A stretch of DNA of 64,000 bases from Parapedobacter koreensis (GTDB lineage: Bacteria > Bacteroidota > Bacteroidia > Sphingobacteriales > Sphingobacteriaceae): NCBI RefSeq assembly GCF_900109365.1, contig NZ_FNZR01000008.1, forward strand, positions 62,001-126,000. Direction: 5' to 3'. The position numbers and the translations under genes were made by a program. Of the stretch, positions 26,255-36,560 are shown one piece after another. Position 1 is the first letter of the stretch. Every line of letters begins with the position of its first letter. The notes below the pieces were generated by a model. The model did not search any database, had not been told where the DNA came from, and worked only from the letters and a program-made list of their open reading frames with translations.

Positions 26255-26473
26255 ATGAATACGGTCAAACGAGTTTTAGGTGTAGTTTGGATCATCCTTG
26301 GATTAGCCGCTGGTTATTATTTGATTGGAAGCCAAGCTATCCCACAATTTACCAGCGGTAAGTCGGAAGACTTAGTACCTGCTATTATCTATACGTTTAT
26401 CTTGATGCCAATCATCACGGGCGGGCTCTGCATATTCGGATGGTATGCACTGCAGGGTGAGTATGATGATTGA
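26255..26473 (+). CDS. small two-span membrane protein paired with the MHS transporter
   Basis: This 72-residue protein has two hydrophobic segments (VLGVVWIILGLAAGYYLIG, about 7-25, and AIIYTFILMPIITGGLCIFGWYAL, about 43-66) and an acidic C-terminus (GEYDD). It starts 3 bases after the MHS transporter stop. A small protein of this form is a regular neighbour of MHS transporters in Bacteroidota (I associate it with the DUF6814 group), which suggests an accessory subunit. There is no experimental role known to me. It ends 8 bases from the convergent sprA end. Confidence 0.7.
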   Translation: MNTVKRVLGVVWIILGLAAGYYLIGSQAIPQFTSGKSEDLVPAIIYTFILMPIITGGLCIFGWYALQGEYDD

Positions 26474-26481
26474 ACGGGAGA

Positions 26482-29400
26482 TTACTGCAACATCAACCGC
26501 AGGTTAAAGCCAAAATTGGTATACGACGTAGCGAACGTCTGGGAAGTATAGGGGCGTACAGCGTTGCTGTCAAAGAATACCCGGATATTGAACCGCTGGT
26601 TGATCACATAATCCACTGACGGGCGGTAGGAGATGCTTTTGTTGCCGGCGGATACTTCCGATTCGTTGACATCCGATCGGTACACCAATGTTTTGAGGTC
26701 GTTAATAGCAACATCCAACCGGAAATTCAGGTCATTATTCATTTTGAAGTTGTTGAACCATCCGAAGGGCATCTGGAAACCAGTGGCCCGGTAGCCTGCG
26801 CCCAATATGAAGGACTGGTCGCTCAGCATGGCGAGTTGGCTGTTTTGCAGGCTGAGGTTCAGTGTACGGGCTCTGCGATATTCGGCGTTGGCGGTGAGGT
26901 TGTTTCTAAACCGTGCGTCAAGGCCGAGTAAGGGTACAAACTGTTCGAAAATAGATACCTGCTGAAACTGGAATTCGGGCAGGAAATTGTCATTGACATC
27001 CCGTTCGGAAGGGAAACCATTGGTTTCATTGTACCGTATCAAGGAGTTATATCCATTGATTGAATAGCGCGTATTATAGCCATGGCGAAGCGTGAGTGAG
27101 GTAAGCACTTCACTGAACAGCGGAAGCTTGCCCAATCCGTTATAAGTGACATTCCAGTTGGGAATCGGAATTTCGGGAAAACTTCCCAGCTTCACGCGCC
27201 CGGCATCTTGGCCGCGGTATGCTGCAAGGAATGCATTGACCACGACATCTTGGGCCGTGTTGCCGTAGCCATCGGCAAAACCATCGTTTTCACCGGAAGA
27301 GTTGGGGTTCAACTGGCCAAGCCGCTGTGATACCGCCTGACGGTTGCGTTCAAACTCCCGGAAGAGTGCTTCGTGGTCTTTGAAAGCGGTGCCTATGGCC
27401 AGGTAGGAGATGCTGTAATTGCCGGTAGTGACCGGGGTCAGGCTTTGGAAGGCATTGTCTTGTGCCGAATACTGGAACGAGGTGGTGTAATTCCGGTTAT
27501 TGAGCTTTACGGCCGTCAGCTCGATATTCAGATCGCGGAGCGGTTCGAGTATGGCCCGTATGGAGATATCTTCCGTCAATGACGTCATGTAAAGCTGGGT
27601 TTGCAGCGTATCCGTCGTAATCCATCCGTTTACGGCGGCCCGTTCGCGGATGTCGCGCTGGCTACCGAAGAGAAAGCCCCATCCGGGAGCATTGTGATCA
27701 AAGTCGTACCCCAGCATATTGGTCTTCGGCAGGTATCCGGGCAGGAAGGTGTTTTGTACCCTTGTATAAGCCGCGTTCACGTTTTTGATACTGGTAAGCA
27801 GGCCGGTGAAAAATGCTGCCGCACCGCTGGCATCCAGCCCGCTATTGTTGCGGATAAAGCCAAACTTGTTGTAGAGTCCCGCCATATTGAGTGTGGGGTT
27901 TACCTGGATATTCCGTGAGTTTTGGATGCTGTTGCCCATGCTGATATCCGCACTCCGCATCGATAGAAGGGGCTCTGTCTGCCAGTTGAACTGTGTACCA
28001 TAACGTGCATCCACATTTACCCAATCCAGTCCCGGCAGCTTATTGATAGGCAGCGTATAGGTAATGTTCATCATGTGGCTGTAGTCCGTGGTACGGCCTA
28101 GTCGCCAGAAGTTCTCCCAGAGGGTATCGCGCTTTAACCCATTCAGGCGCCCATCCGGCTCGTCTACGATGGCATAGTTGGTGGCATTGAAGTCAAGTTT
28201 CAACGATTTGGAGAGGTTCCAACTGATGCCATAGATGCGATTCATCGTGAAATTCTTGTTGTATAAGGTGCCCATGGCTGGCAGGAAATTGTCTGCCGAA
28301 TTGTTTACCCGTAAGGTATTTTCGTTGTATATCCGGTTGACATCGATACGGAAGTTGAGCAGCGACGGCATCAGATTGAAGTTGAAATCGCTGAGGATGC
28401 CCAAGTGCCTATTCTTGATGAATTTCTTAAAAGGCTCGAATGTCAGATCGTCGTTGGCGTTGAAGGTATAATCCAGTGCGGCACGGTAGTTTTTCTGAAG
28501 GGCTACTTCCGTCAGGTAATCGCGGTGGTAATTTTGCGAATATGCGTAGGTAGCGCTGAAATTTTCGATATTCCATGGACGTACGGGCTTGTCGATGTCG
28601 GTGCGTACCTTGCGTACGTTGGTGAGGTTAAAACTTCTGCGGGTGGTAAAGTCCTGGGTTACACGGAGCAACGAATCGCGCTGGTTGCGTGAAAGATTGG
28701 CCAGCGCGCTATTGAGCTCGATATCGGGCATCAACGGGTTATATTCCGGTGTGCCCACCTGCCGGGTATAGCTGAAAAAGAGCGGAATACGTATGCCATA
28801 GTCTACGGGAAAAAACTTGCCAAGTTCGGCATTGGTGACCAGGTCGAGGTACACATCATCACTACGGCTACGTTCGCCAATCCGCTGTTCAATGGAGCCG
28901 AAGCCAACAGTACTCTTACTTCCGGATACCGTAATATTCGCAAAATCGGCCAATTGCGCGTTCATTCTGGCGGTGGCCGCCCAGCCGCCTTTATTGTCAA
29001 AGTCTGTAAGCCGCATTTCGTTAAACCAGAATAATCCCGATTTGTCGAGTCCGTCGTCATTGCCTGTACTCACATCCGTGCCACGCAGGGGATTCATCAC
29101 GCCAAGCATATAGAAGCGCACTTTGCTGATATCGGGTTGTCCGATGATGGTCACACGGTTTTCACCGTCGAAGAAGGTAAAGGGTACGTCCACAGGCCAA
29201 GGCTGGCCATTAAGCGTAGCCCGGTTACGAGCTTGTTTGGCATCCTGGAAGATGCTGATACGGATATTCATCCGGTTTTCCTGGGGCCATATAAGCTCGG
29301 CATCATTGGTGCCGGGTGGGGTGATTTTCAGCGGGGCGTCATATTGATAGTAATTGTACTGATCGTCGGTACCTACCCGTATAAAAGCCCTGAAATCGCC

Positions 29401-32400
29401 ATCGCGCAGGTATTGTCCCTCAGCATGGATAAACATTTCCAAACGGCCATATGCCCGGAAGTCATTGGTCGCTGTGCGGTATGCGGCACGGCCGTAGCCA
29501 TCCCGGAGGTTTTTGACATCCAGCGATAACGACTGCTCATTGAGCTGTACATTATTGTTGAGGTTGCCCCAGTCTAGCTGGCGTTCGATGCCGGGCGGCA
29601 CCACGTAGGGGATGGGTTGCCGGTTGCCATTCTGCTCAATGTTAAATGCCGCCACTTCAACGGTTGAGTTGTCCAAGGGTACATTGCCCATGCTGGGGTC
29701 TGCAATGACCTTAGCATTATTATTTTCTGCATTGTACCTGCGCCATTCACCCCTTACCAATTGCACTTGTGCAAGGCGCACCACTGCAGTATCGGCAAAA
29801 TCGGTCATAAACATGCGGACGAAACGGATGGATTTGAAATCCCGTACATTGCCCACACGTTCTTGGTATTGGGCGAGTGGTATACGGAATTGATACCATC
29901 TTACTTGTTCCGTGCGACCGTTGGCCAGCACCACTTCGGTGGTATGCATGTCAGCAATGTAATTTTGGCCTACCTGCATATCCTGTGGCCGGAGCGATAT
30001 CCGGTATTGATAGTATTCTTCCGCTTCGTTCATGTTGTTGTCCCGGTTGATATCTTCACCGTCTGGAAGGAGCGTAGATGCGGAGGTCTCTACGCCAACT
30101 GATTGCTCGGGTGTCCGTGAATTTCCTTCGGGGCCATTGAAGCGCTCATAACGTTTCAGGATACCAGCATTCTGGTTGTCGAGCTCGGGGCCCCGGAAAT
30201 ATTGGAAGTTGTCGCCCGAAGGATCATTGGCCAGTTCTTGGGAGGCTGTAGGATTGAGCAGGCCTTGCATTTGGGATAGGAAATCGCCATGGAAACCGCG
30301 TTCGTCCACATCATCGAGGCCGTCCAGTCCGATATCCTGACGGGCACGCGCTACGGGATCATTATCAAAAGCTTGGATGACTGGCTGATTGCGGGGTACC
30401 CTTCCCCAATTGGTTTCGTCAATCTGCGAGAGGTCTCCCGAAGGCGACATGCCGTTTTCCATTGCCTTACGCCCATCTTTCAGGATATCTTCAGAAATAT
30501 TGCCGAGGTTGAAATACAGATCCCCTCCCCTCGATTCTGGATTGGTGAGAAAGGGATCCATCATCCACAACTCGATGAATTCGATATTCTGTGCCTCGAA
30601 GTCGGGCGCATCTATCCTGCGGAACATCCCGCCCCAACGGCTGCGCGGATTGGCGAGCGTGCCATCCGGATTGAGACCCGTCCGGGCATAATTATAAGGA
30701 CCACGGATAGTGGGGTAGAAGGCGAGGTCCAACGTTGACAGGAAAAGCGGCAAGCCCGTGGTAGACTCCCGGTAGGGAAATACTTCCTGTTCGAGCACTT
30801 CCCGCACGCGATGCTGCGATAGTTCGGTGCTATTGATGTTGCTGGGCGTGAGGTTGATGTTGCGGTAAAATATCGGATCGATGTTGTAGAAAGCCAACCG
30901 TGCACGGTTGAAACCGTATTGCAAATCGTCTAGTTGCTGGGACTCCGGAAAAAGCTGTGGCGTGCCCGAAAGCTGCCAGTTATAAGCCCCTTTGAGGTCG
31001 ACAAACGAACGGCTGTTTTCAAAATCATCAATATAGGTGATACCGCTCTGCGTACCGGCAAAGTTCAATGCCCGTGGATGTCCGGGTAGCAACTGGGCAA
31101 ATTCGCCATAGAATGAGATAGACGAAGGTTCCTTGGTATCCAAAAAAGGAATTTTATCGACCATACGGGTGAGCCAGCGTGAGGGCGAATTGTACGTGAC
31201 ATCCAATCCCCACATGGTATTGGAGATGGGTTCCTCACCGATGTTTACCTTTTGGGTGAGCGGCCTTTCGGTTAGGTTCATGATGGTACCGCCAAGTTGC
31301 AAGTTGTCATTGACCAGGTAGTCAAGCCTACCGCCCACCATCGTGCGCTGTTGCAGGCCGAATAGCTGATTGTTTTCCATCTTGATGCGGATAGGCTGGC
31401 CCGATTGCAGCAAGGCCTGGTTGAGGATACGTACCCTTCCGATGTCATAGTCGACGATGAAATCCACCCCTTCCTGAAGTGGCGCCGGACCTGCGAATAC
31501 CTGCACGGATCCGCGGGGTACGTTGATGGCACCGAGTTGAAATTCAGTGCCTACCTCCGATTCGTAGGACCCCTTGATGAGGTATCGGTTTTGATTGGGA
31601 AAATACTGCTGAGCGAGTACTTTGGTGGAGTCATACAGGGCTTGGTAGGTATACTTGTCGATCAATACCTGTTCGGCGCCGGGGGTAAATTGGCTGGCCA
31701 GATCGCTGCCGAAAGGTTCTACCAGCGGAAACATGACGCGGCCCCGCTCGGGATCGATGGTGATGCCGGAAAGAAAATCAAAGAAGCCATCCGGCTGCTG
31801 AGCATTCTGCGGGTTGAGCCTATCGAGCCCGGTGAGCTGTATCCATAGTTTGTTTTGGGTGTTTTGCCCTTCATACATGACGGGGCGCTCAACACCGCTT
31901 TCATCTTCGATGCGGAAGATATTGAACCTGAAGTTGGTTTGACCTACACCATATGCACCGATGGAATAGATGTTTTTCATCATGAGATCCCATATCGGCA
32001 GGTTGGTCTTCAGAATTTCATTCTTCAATAGCTTAGCTACCAGCATCTGCGGTTGCGAAGGACTTACCGGCACGTCTGTTGAAAATTCGCCCACTTGGTA
32101 TTCCCGTCCCCCAGCGGTGTAGCGGTAAGACACGGCGAGTATCTGGTCGTTGTTGAGGGGCATATTGAGCGAGATGAAACCCAACCGTCGGTTTACGGTG
32201 TATTCGGTGCCCTCGCGTAGCTTGCGGGCATAAGTGAGCTTGGCGTAGTTGTCATTGGCACCGCTGCCCTGGAAAAACTGTTGCACTTCATTGGACTGCG
32301 TGTAGCGCGCACCATCAGGTAGCACCTGCAACAGCGTGTTGGAATAAAATTGGGCAGGCTCGCCCGGAATGCCGGTGGAAGGGTAGCGCGTGTTGCCCTG

Positions 32401-33516
32401 GCTGACGAGCATCGTATTATACGGTTGGTATTCGCCCAAGTCCATCAGTGCCAACACATCTCGGGAATCGTCTACGGAATTGCTGCGGTTGCTTATCCAG
32501 ACTTCGATCTGCGTGATATTGACATCCGTAGTGAGGATGGGAGCCAGGGCCATCGCCCGGTTAAAATTGTCCCTGAAATAATGTGCGAGGAAATAGTGCT
32601 GATTGTCCTCGTATTCGTCGGCTTTCAGTGCAAACTCACTTTCCTGCGCGCCGTTTTTGATAGTGATTTCCCGCTGTTGCGACCGCTGTTGGGAGAAGAT
32701 ACCCGTCACGTTCAGCCGCCCGAATTGCAATTGGGTTTTGAGTCCGAACAGCGCCTGTGTGCCACTAATTAAGGTGGTATTGAGCGGCATGCTCACGTTG
32801 CCCAGTTCTATCCGCTTGATGATGTCGTCGTCCTTTCCCGTGTAATCCAGGCGAATCTGGTTTTCAAAATCAAATTGCGCCTCGGTATTGTAATTGGTGG
32901 TCAGCTTCAGGCGATCCCCGATTTGTCCGGTGAGGTTCATCTGGATACGCTGGTCGAAGTCAAACCCCCATTGCCTACGCTGCCGTTCGTTGAACATCGG
33001 GTTAGCATTCTTATTGTGCTGCGCCATGATACTGATATCGGCGCTGCCGCGTGGGATGATATCGATGGTGTTGCCTCCGAAAATCTTCTCGAACGCCTCG
33101 CTTTGCACATAAATCGTCGGTATAAGACGATCCTGGCGGTAATCCGTCAGCTGCTTATCCGATAGCTCACGCCAGTAGCTGCGTTTCAGCAGTTGGCTTT
33201 CATATTGCTGGTATTCGTCTATGGTGAGGTATTGTGGGGGACGGTAGAGGCGGCTTCCCAATTTTTCACGGACGATGTACTGGCGGGTTACCGGATCGAA
33301 AATAATTTCGCGGCTGATGTTGGAAGGCACACCGAGATCAAGCGGCCTTTTTTTTTGATACAGATTGAGGAAAGGAAGATCGCGGAGCGGATACCGGAGT
33401 TTGATGCTATCCTGCTTCAATGAATCAACAGGCGTCTGCGCGGTGATATTTCCCACGATGGCCAACAAAGACAGCAAAAGCATCAAAAAAAAGCGAGGCG
33501 GTATCGTTCTTTTCAA
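26482..33516 (-). CDS. sprA: SprA, type IX secretion outer-membrane translocon
   Basis: This 2344-residue outer-membrane protein is the largest gene here. SprA forms the giant single-chain beta-barrel through which type IX secretion substrates leave the cell, and in gliding species it also exports adhesins. A signal peptide precedes AQTPVDSLKQDS. N-terminal SprA signature stretches include KRPLDLGVPSNISREIIFDP and SIMAQHNKNANPMFNERQRRQWGFDFDQ. Long alternating Tyr/Asn/Arg-rich barrel strands fill the rest, and the chain ends on a beta-signal-like FNLRLMLQ. The length is normal for the family. The start appears to be TTG at 33516: no in-frame ATG lies upstream before a stop, and the alternative ATG at 33483 would remove the basic n-region of the signal peptide. 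It follows ruvA on the same strand. Confidence 0.95.
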   Translation of the reverse strand: MKRTIPPRFFLMLLLSLLAIVGNITAQTPVDSLKQDSIKLRYPLRDLPFLNLYQKKRPLDLGVPSNISREIIFDPVTRQYIVREKLGSRLYRPPQYLTIDEYQQYESQLLKRSYWRELSDKQLTDYRQDRLIPTIYVQSEAFEKIFGGNTIDIIPRGSADISIMAQHNKNANPMFNERQRRQWGFDFDQRIQMNLTGQIGDRLKLTTNYNTEAQFDFENQIRLDYTGKDDDIIKRIELGNVSMPLNTTLISGTQALFGLKTQLQFGRLNVTGIFSQQRSQQREITIKNGAQESEFALKADEYEDNQHYFLAHYFRDNFNRAMALAPILTTDVNITQIEVWISNRSNSVDDSRDVLALMDLGEYQPYNTMLVSQGNTRYPSTGIPGEPAQFYSNTLLQVLPDGARYTQSNEVQQFFQGSGANDNYAKLTYARKLREGTEYTVNRRLGFISLNMPLNNDQILAVSYRYTAGGREYQVGEFSTDVPVSPSQPQMLVAKLLKNEILKTNLPIWDLMMKNIYSIGAYGVGQTNFRFNIFRIEDESGVERPVMYEGQNTQNKLWIQLTGLDRLNPQNAQQPDGFFDFLSGITIDPERGRVMFPLVEPFGSDLASQFTPGAEQVLIDKYTYQALYDSTKVLAQQYFPNQNRYLIKGSYESEVGTEFQLGAINVPRGSVQVFAGPAPLQEGVDFIVDYDIGRVRILNQALLQSGQPIRIKMENNQLFGLQQRTMVGGRLDYLVNDNLQLGGTIMNLTERPLTQKVNIGEEPISNTMWGLDVTYNSPSRWLTRMVDKIPFLDTKEPSSISFYGEFAQLLPGHPRALNFAGTQSGITYIDDFENSRSFVDLKGAYNWQLSGTPQLFPESQQLDDLQYGFNRARLAFYNIDPIFYRNINLTPSNINSTELSQHRVREVLEQEVFPYRESTTGLPLFLSTLDLAFYPTIRGPYNYARTGLNPDGTLANPRSRWGGMFRRIDAPDFEAQNIEFIELWMMDPFLTNPESRGGDLYFNLGNISEDILKDGRKAMENGMSPSGDLSQIDETNWGRVPRNQPVIQAFDNDPVARARQDIGLDGLDDVDERGFHGDFLSQMQGLLNPTASQELANDPSGDNFQYFRGPELDNQNAGILKRYERFNGPEGNSRTPEQSVGVETSASTLLPDGEDINRDNNMNEAEEYYQYRISLRPQDMQVGQNYIADMHTTEVVLANGRTEQVRWYQFRIPLAQYQERVGNVRDFKSIRFVRMFMTDFADTAVVRLAQVQLVRGEWRRYNAENNNAKVIADPSMGNVPLDNSTVEVAAFNIEQNGNRQPIPYVVPPGIERQLDWGNLNNNVQLNEQSLSLDVKNLRDGYGRAAYRTATNDFRAYGRLEMFIHAEGQYLRDGDFRAFIRVGTDDQYNYYQYDAPLKITPPGTNDAELIWPQENRMNIRISIFQDAKQARNRATLNGQPWPVDVPFTFFDGENRVTIIGQPDISKVRFYMLGVMNPLRGTDVSTGNDDGLDKSGLFWFNEMRLTDFDNKGGWAATARMNAQLADFANITVSGSKSTVGFGSIEQRIGERSRSDDVYLDLVTNAELGKFFPVDYGIRIPLFFSYTRQVGTPEYNPLMPDIELNSALANLSRNQRDSLLRVTQDFTTRRSFNLTNVRKVRTDIDKPVRPWNIENFSATYAYSQNYHRDYLTEVALQKNYRAALDYTFNANDDLTFEPFKKFIKNRHLGILSDFNFNLMPSLLNFRIDVNRIYNENTLRVNNSADNFLPAMGTLYNKNFTMNRIYGISWNLSKSLKLDFNATNYAIVDEPDGRLNGLKRDTLWENFWRLGRTTDYSHMMNITYTLPINKLPGLDWVNVDARYGTQFNWQTEPLLSMRSADISMGNSIQNSRNIQVNPTLNMAGLYNKFGFIRNNSGLDASGAAAFFTGLLTSIKNVNAAYTRVQNTFLPGYLPKTNMLGYDFDHNAPGWGFLFGSQRDIRERAAVNGWITTDTLQTQLYMTSLTEDISIRAILEPLRDLNIELTAVKLNNRNYTTSFQYSAQDNAFQSLTPVTTGNYSISYLAIGTAFKDHEALFREFERNRQAVSQRLGQLNPNSSGENDGFADGYGNTAQDVVVNAFLAAYRGQDAGRVKLGSFPEIPIPNWNVTYNGLGKLPLFSEVLTSLTLRHGYNTRYSINGYNSLIRYNETNGFPSERDVNDNFLPEFQFQQVSIFEQFVPLLGLDARFRNNLTANAEYRRARTLNLSLQNSQLAMLSDQSFILGAGYRATGFQMPFGWFNNFKMNNDLNFRLDVAINDLKTLVYRSDVNESEVSAGNKSISYRPSVDYVINQRFNIRVFFDSNAVRPYTSQTFATSYTNFGFNLRLMLQ

Positions 33517-33578
33517 GTAAGATTCTTTTAAATAGCTGAGATGATGTTCTTTTCCGTTGCCAATTTATATAAAATTCC

Positions 33579-34160
33579 TTATAATTTTTTCAGTGCTTCC
33601 TTGATAAGTGCCTCCACGGTCAGGTCGGGATTTTCCCGCAAGATGCCTGTCAATATTTTTTCTGCCTGCGTGCGCACAAATCCGAGCATGACCAGCGCGC
33701 TGAGCGCTTCATCGGGTACACTTTGTTGGCTATACGTCGTAGTCAGTGCGTCGGGTCCCTGCTTTTTGAGCTTGTCCTGCAACTCCAATACCATGCGCTG
33801 AGCTGTTTTAGGCCCTATCCCTTTGATGCGTTGAATGAGCGGCACGTTGCCGTGGATGATGGCAGCTTGAATTTCTTCCGGCGTAATGGATGAAAGAATC
33901 ATCCTACCCGTGTTGGGGCCGATACCGGAGACGGAGATGAGGTGTTCAAACAAGCGTCGTTCGCGCTCTTCCGCAAATCCGTAAAGCGTATGGGCGTCTT
34001 CACGCACTTGGAAGCTGATATAGAGCTTGCATTGTTCCTGGTCTTTGATTTGCGAATAGGTATGCAAGGAAATATGCACGTGATACCCGATTCCGCCGAC
34101 ATCGAGTATCACGTGTGTTGGCGCTTTGTAAGCCAATTTGCCGTTTAGGTATTCGTACAT
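33579..34160 (-). CDS. ruvA: Holliday junction branch migration protein RuvA
   Basis: This 193-residue subunit binds four-way junctions and, with RuvB, drives branch migration. The N-terminal OB-fold domain is MYEYLNGKLAYKAPTHVILD onward. Two helix-hairpin-helix motifs follow (LISVSGIGPNTGRMIL and IQRIKGIGPKTAQRMVLEL), and a C-terminal three-helix domain contacts RuvB (DEALSALVMLGF onward). The length is normal. It lies between maeB (9 bp upstream) and sprA (62 bp downstream) on the minus strand, an arrangement recurring in Bacteroidota. Confidence 0.95.
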   Translation of the reverse strand: MYEYLNGKLAYKAPTHVILDVGGIGYHVHISLHTYSQIKDQEQCKLYISFQVREDAHTLYGFAEERERRLFEHLISVSGIGPNTGRMILSSITPEEIQAAIIHGNVPLIQRIKGIGPKTAQRMVLELQDKLKKQGPDALTTTYSQQSVPDEALSALVMLGFVRTQAEKILTGILRENPDLTVEALIKEALKKL

Positions 34161-34169
34161 GCCGCAATA

Positions 34170-36458
34170 TTATTTCTTTTTGCGGGAAATGGGCTCCCGT
34201 GATTGCACATCAACCACGGCGATGGTCACCATGTTGACGATCTCGCGCACCGAGCTATCCAATTGCAACACATGCACAGGTTTATTCATGCCCAGCAAGA
34301 TGGGGCCTACGGCCTCCGCACTGCCGATTTCCTGAAGCAATTTATAAGCAATATTACCCGATTCCAGGTTGGGGAATACCAGTGTATTAGCTGGACTGCC
34401 ATTTAATGCACTGAACGGGAAGTTGGAAGCGAGCAGGTCGCTGTTCACGGCAAAGTTGGCCTGCATCTCACCATCCACCAAAACATCGGGGTATTGCTCA
34501 TGCAGGATGCGTACCGCTTCACGTACCTTGAGGGGCACGTCTCCGTCGTTCGAGCCGAAGTTGGAGTAAGAAAGCAACGCGATGCGGGGCGATATATTCA
34601 TCTTCTTGACAGCGTCATGGAGCAACAAGGTGATAGCGACCAGTTCTTCGGCAGAAGGATTAGCATTGACGGTGGTATCACCAAAAAATACAGGCCCTTT
34701 TGCTGTAAGCATCATATACATGCCTGCAATCTTGCTGCCCGGCTGGTTGCCGATGACGTGGAGCGCTGGTCTGATGGTGTTCCCGTAATTTTTGGTAAGC
34801 CCCGATATGAGGGTGTCGGCTTCTCCAAATTGCACCATGCTGGCACCGAAGTAGTTCCTGTCCAACATGAGTTTTTGGGCATCCAGGTAGGAGACGCCCC
34901 TGCGCTGGCGTTTGGTATACAGAAAGTCTACGTATTTCAGGAAGCGAGGATTTGCTTTCTCTTCCAGGGGATCGATGATAGTGACCTCTCCCAATTCCAG
35001 CAGGTTTTCGTTGATAAGTTGTTGTATTTTTTGCCTATTGCCCAATAGGATAGGAATGGCGATGCCTTCGTCTTTTACAATCTGGGCGGCACGGAGTGTC
35101 TTGTAGTTATCGGCTTCGGCAAAGACTACCCGTTTGGGGTTGCGTTTGGCGGCTTCGCTGAGGTTACGCATGATGCGATCATCCTGTCCTAAGCGTTGGC
35201 GCAATTCTTCGGCATATTTGTCCCAATCGGTAATTGGGTTCCGTGCGACACCTGAATCCATGGCTGCCTTGGCTACCGCCGGGGCCACCTCGGTAATGAG
35301 CCGTGGATCTGTAGGTTTAGGGATGATGTATTCTGGTCCGAACTTTAGGTTTTGCGTATTGTATGCTTGGTTTACCGCTTCGGGTACGGGTCTTTTGGCC
35401 AATTCGGCAATTGCCCTTACTGCGGCTATTTTCATTTCCTCATTGATGGTGGTTGCCCGCACATCCAATGCGCCCCGGAAAATATAGGGGAATCCCAGGA
35501 CGTTGTTCACCTGATTGGGATAGTCGGAGCGACCGGTGGCCATAATGACATCTTTGCGGGTTTCGATGGCCAGGGGATATTCGATTTCCGGATCGGGATT
35601 GGCCATGGCGAATACGATGGGATTTTTAGCCATGCTTTTGAGCATCTCGGGCGTCACCACATCAGCCACAGATAGGCCGATGAATACATCGGCACCTTTG
35701 AGGGCCTCTTCCAGCGTATCGATACTTTGTACGGTAGCAAATTCAGCCTTCGTTGCATCCAGGTTTGGGCGGTCGTGACGGATACATCCCTTGCTATCAA
35801 GCATCACGATGTTTTCCTTGCGGGCGCCTAACGCTACGTACATACGTGTGCAGGAGATTGCTGCCGCACCGGCACCGTTGACTACGATTTTGACCTTTTC
35901 GAGTTTCTTTTTCTGCAAGATGCATGCATTGAGGAGTGCCGCACCAGAGATGATGGCTGTACCATGTTGATCGTCATGCATGACAGGAATGCTCATCTCT
36001 GCCTTGAGCCTGCGTTCGATTTCAAAACATTCAGGAGCTTTGATGTCTTCCAGGTTGACACCGCCGAAGGTAGGTTCCAAGCACTTGACAATGCGCACAA
36101 ATTCATCGACATCTTTGGTATCCAGTTCGATGTCAAACACGTCGATGTCTGCAAAAATCTTAAATAGCAATCCCTTGCCTTCCATGACGGGCTTGCCGGC
36201 TTCAGGACCGATGTCTCCAAGCCCCAGTACGGCTGTGCCGTTGCTGATGACCGCTACCAGATTACCCTTTGCTGTGTACTTGTATGCATCTTCCTTGTTT
36301 TCAGCTATTCGCAGGCAGGGCTCAGCCACGCCCGGAGAGTAAGCTAATGATAAATCACGTTGTGATTGCGTCGGTTTTGTGGGTACAACGGCGATTTTGC
36401 CTGGCCTTCCTTTTGAATGATAGTCCAAGGCATCTTGCTTTCGATTCGTTTTGCTCAT
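34170..36458 (-). CDS. maeB: NADP-dependent malic enzyme with phosphotransacetylase-like domain
   Basis: This 762-residue enzyme decarboxylates malate to pyruvate, yielding NADPH. The malic domain begins [12 protein letters not shown] with Y40. It continues with [15 protein letters not shown] and [18 protein letters not shown], followed by the Rossmann domain with [12 protein letters not shown]. Residues from about 430 to the end form a phosphate acetyltransferase-like domain ([38 protein letters not shown]), which in MaeB-type enzymes is regulatory and binds acetyl-CoA. The length is standard for this fusion. It is upstream of ruvA by 9 bp. Confidence 0.94.
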   Translation of the reverse strand: MSKTNRKQDALDYHSKGRPGKIAVVPTKPTQSQRDLSLAYSPGVAEPCLRIAENKEDAYKYTAKGNLVAVISNGTAVLGLGDIGPEAGKPVMEGKGLLFKIFADIDVFDIELDTKDVDEFVRIVKCLEPTFGGVNLEDIKAPECFEIERRLKAEMSIPVMHDDQHGTAIISGAALLNACILQKKKLEKVKIVVNGAGAAAISCTRMYVALGARKENIVMLDSKGCIRHDRPNLDATKAEFATVQSIDTLEEALKGADVFIGLSVADVVTPEMLKSMAKNPIVFAMANPDPEIEYPLAIETRKDVIMATGRSDYPNQVNNVLGFPYIFRGALDVRATTINEEMKIAAVRAIAELAKRPVPEAVNQAYNTQNLKFGPEYIIPKPTDPRLITEVAPAVAKAAMDSGVARNPITDWDKYAEELRQRLGQDDRIMRNLSEAAKRNPKRVVFAEADNYKTLRAAQIVKDEGIAIPILLGNRQKIQQLINENLLELGEVTIIDPLEEKANPRFLKYVDFLYTKRQRRGVSYLDAQKLMLDRNYFGASMVQFGEADTLISGLTKNYGNTIRPALHVIGNQPGSKIAGMYMMLTAKGPVFFGDTTVNANPSAEELVAITLLLHDAVKKMNISPRIALLSYSNFGSNDGDVPLKVREAVRILHEQYPDVLVDGEMQANFAVNSDLLASNFPFSALNGSPANTLVFPNLESGNIAYKLLQEIGSAEAVGPILLGMNKPVHVLQLDSSVREIVNMVTIAVVDVQSREPISRKKK

Positions 36459-36508
36459 TTCTTATTTTGGTTTATGCAGCAGCAATCCAGTGCAAAGGTA
36501 ATACTTTA

Positions 36509-36556
36509 TGGAAGAAGAAAGATAAAAAGAACAAAGAACAAGGATGAAAAGAAAAA
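36509..36556. repeat. purine-rich intergenic repeat upstream of maeB
   Basis: The gap between dacB and maeB holds AAAGAACAAAGAACAAGGATG-like wording, a near match to the element between ccmB and ccmC. It has no coding or hairpin character. Confidence 0.35.
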
Positions 36557-36560
36557 GCGC

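Noticed and set aside
30289-30738. open frames of 100-150 codons antisense to sprA
   Set aside because: They mirror the SprA coding frame and have shadow-like composition; sprA is intact and unambiguous.
34494-35048. 184-codon open frame antisense to maeB
   Set aside because: It is the complement of a well-conserved malic enzyme/phosphotransacetylase domain.
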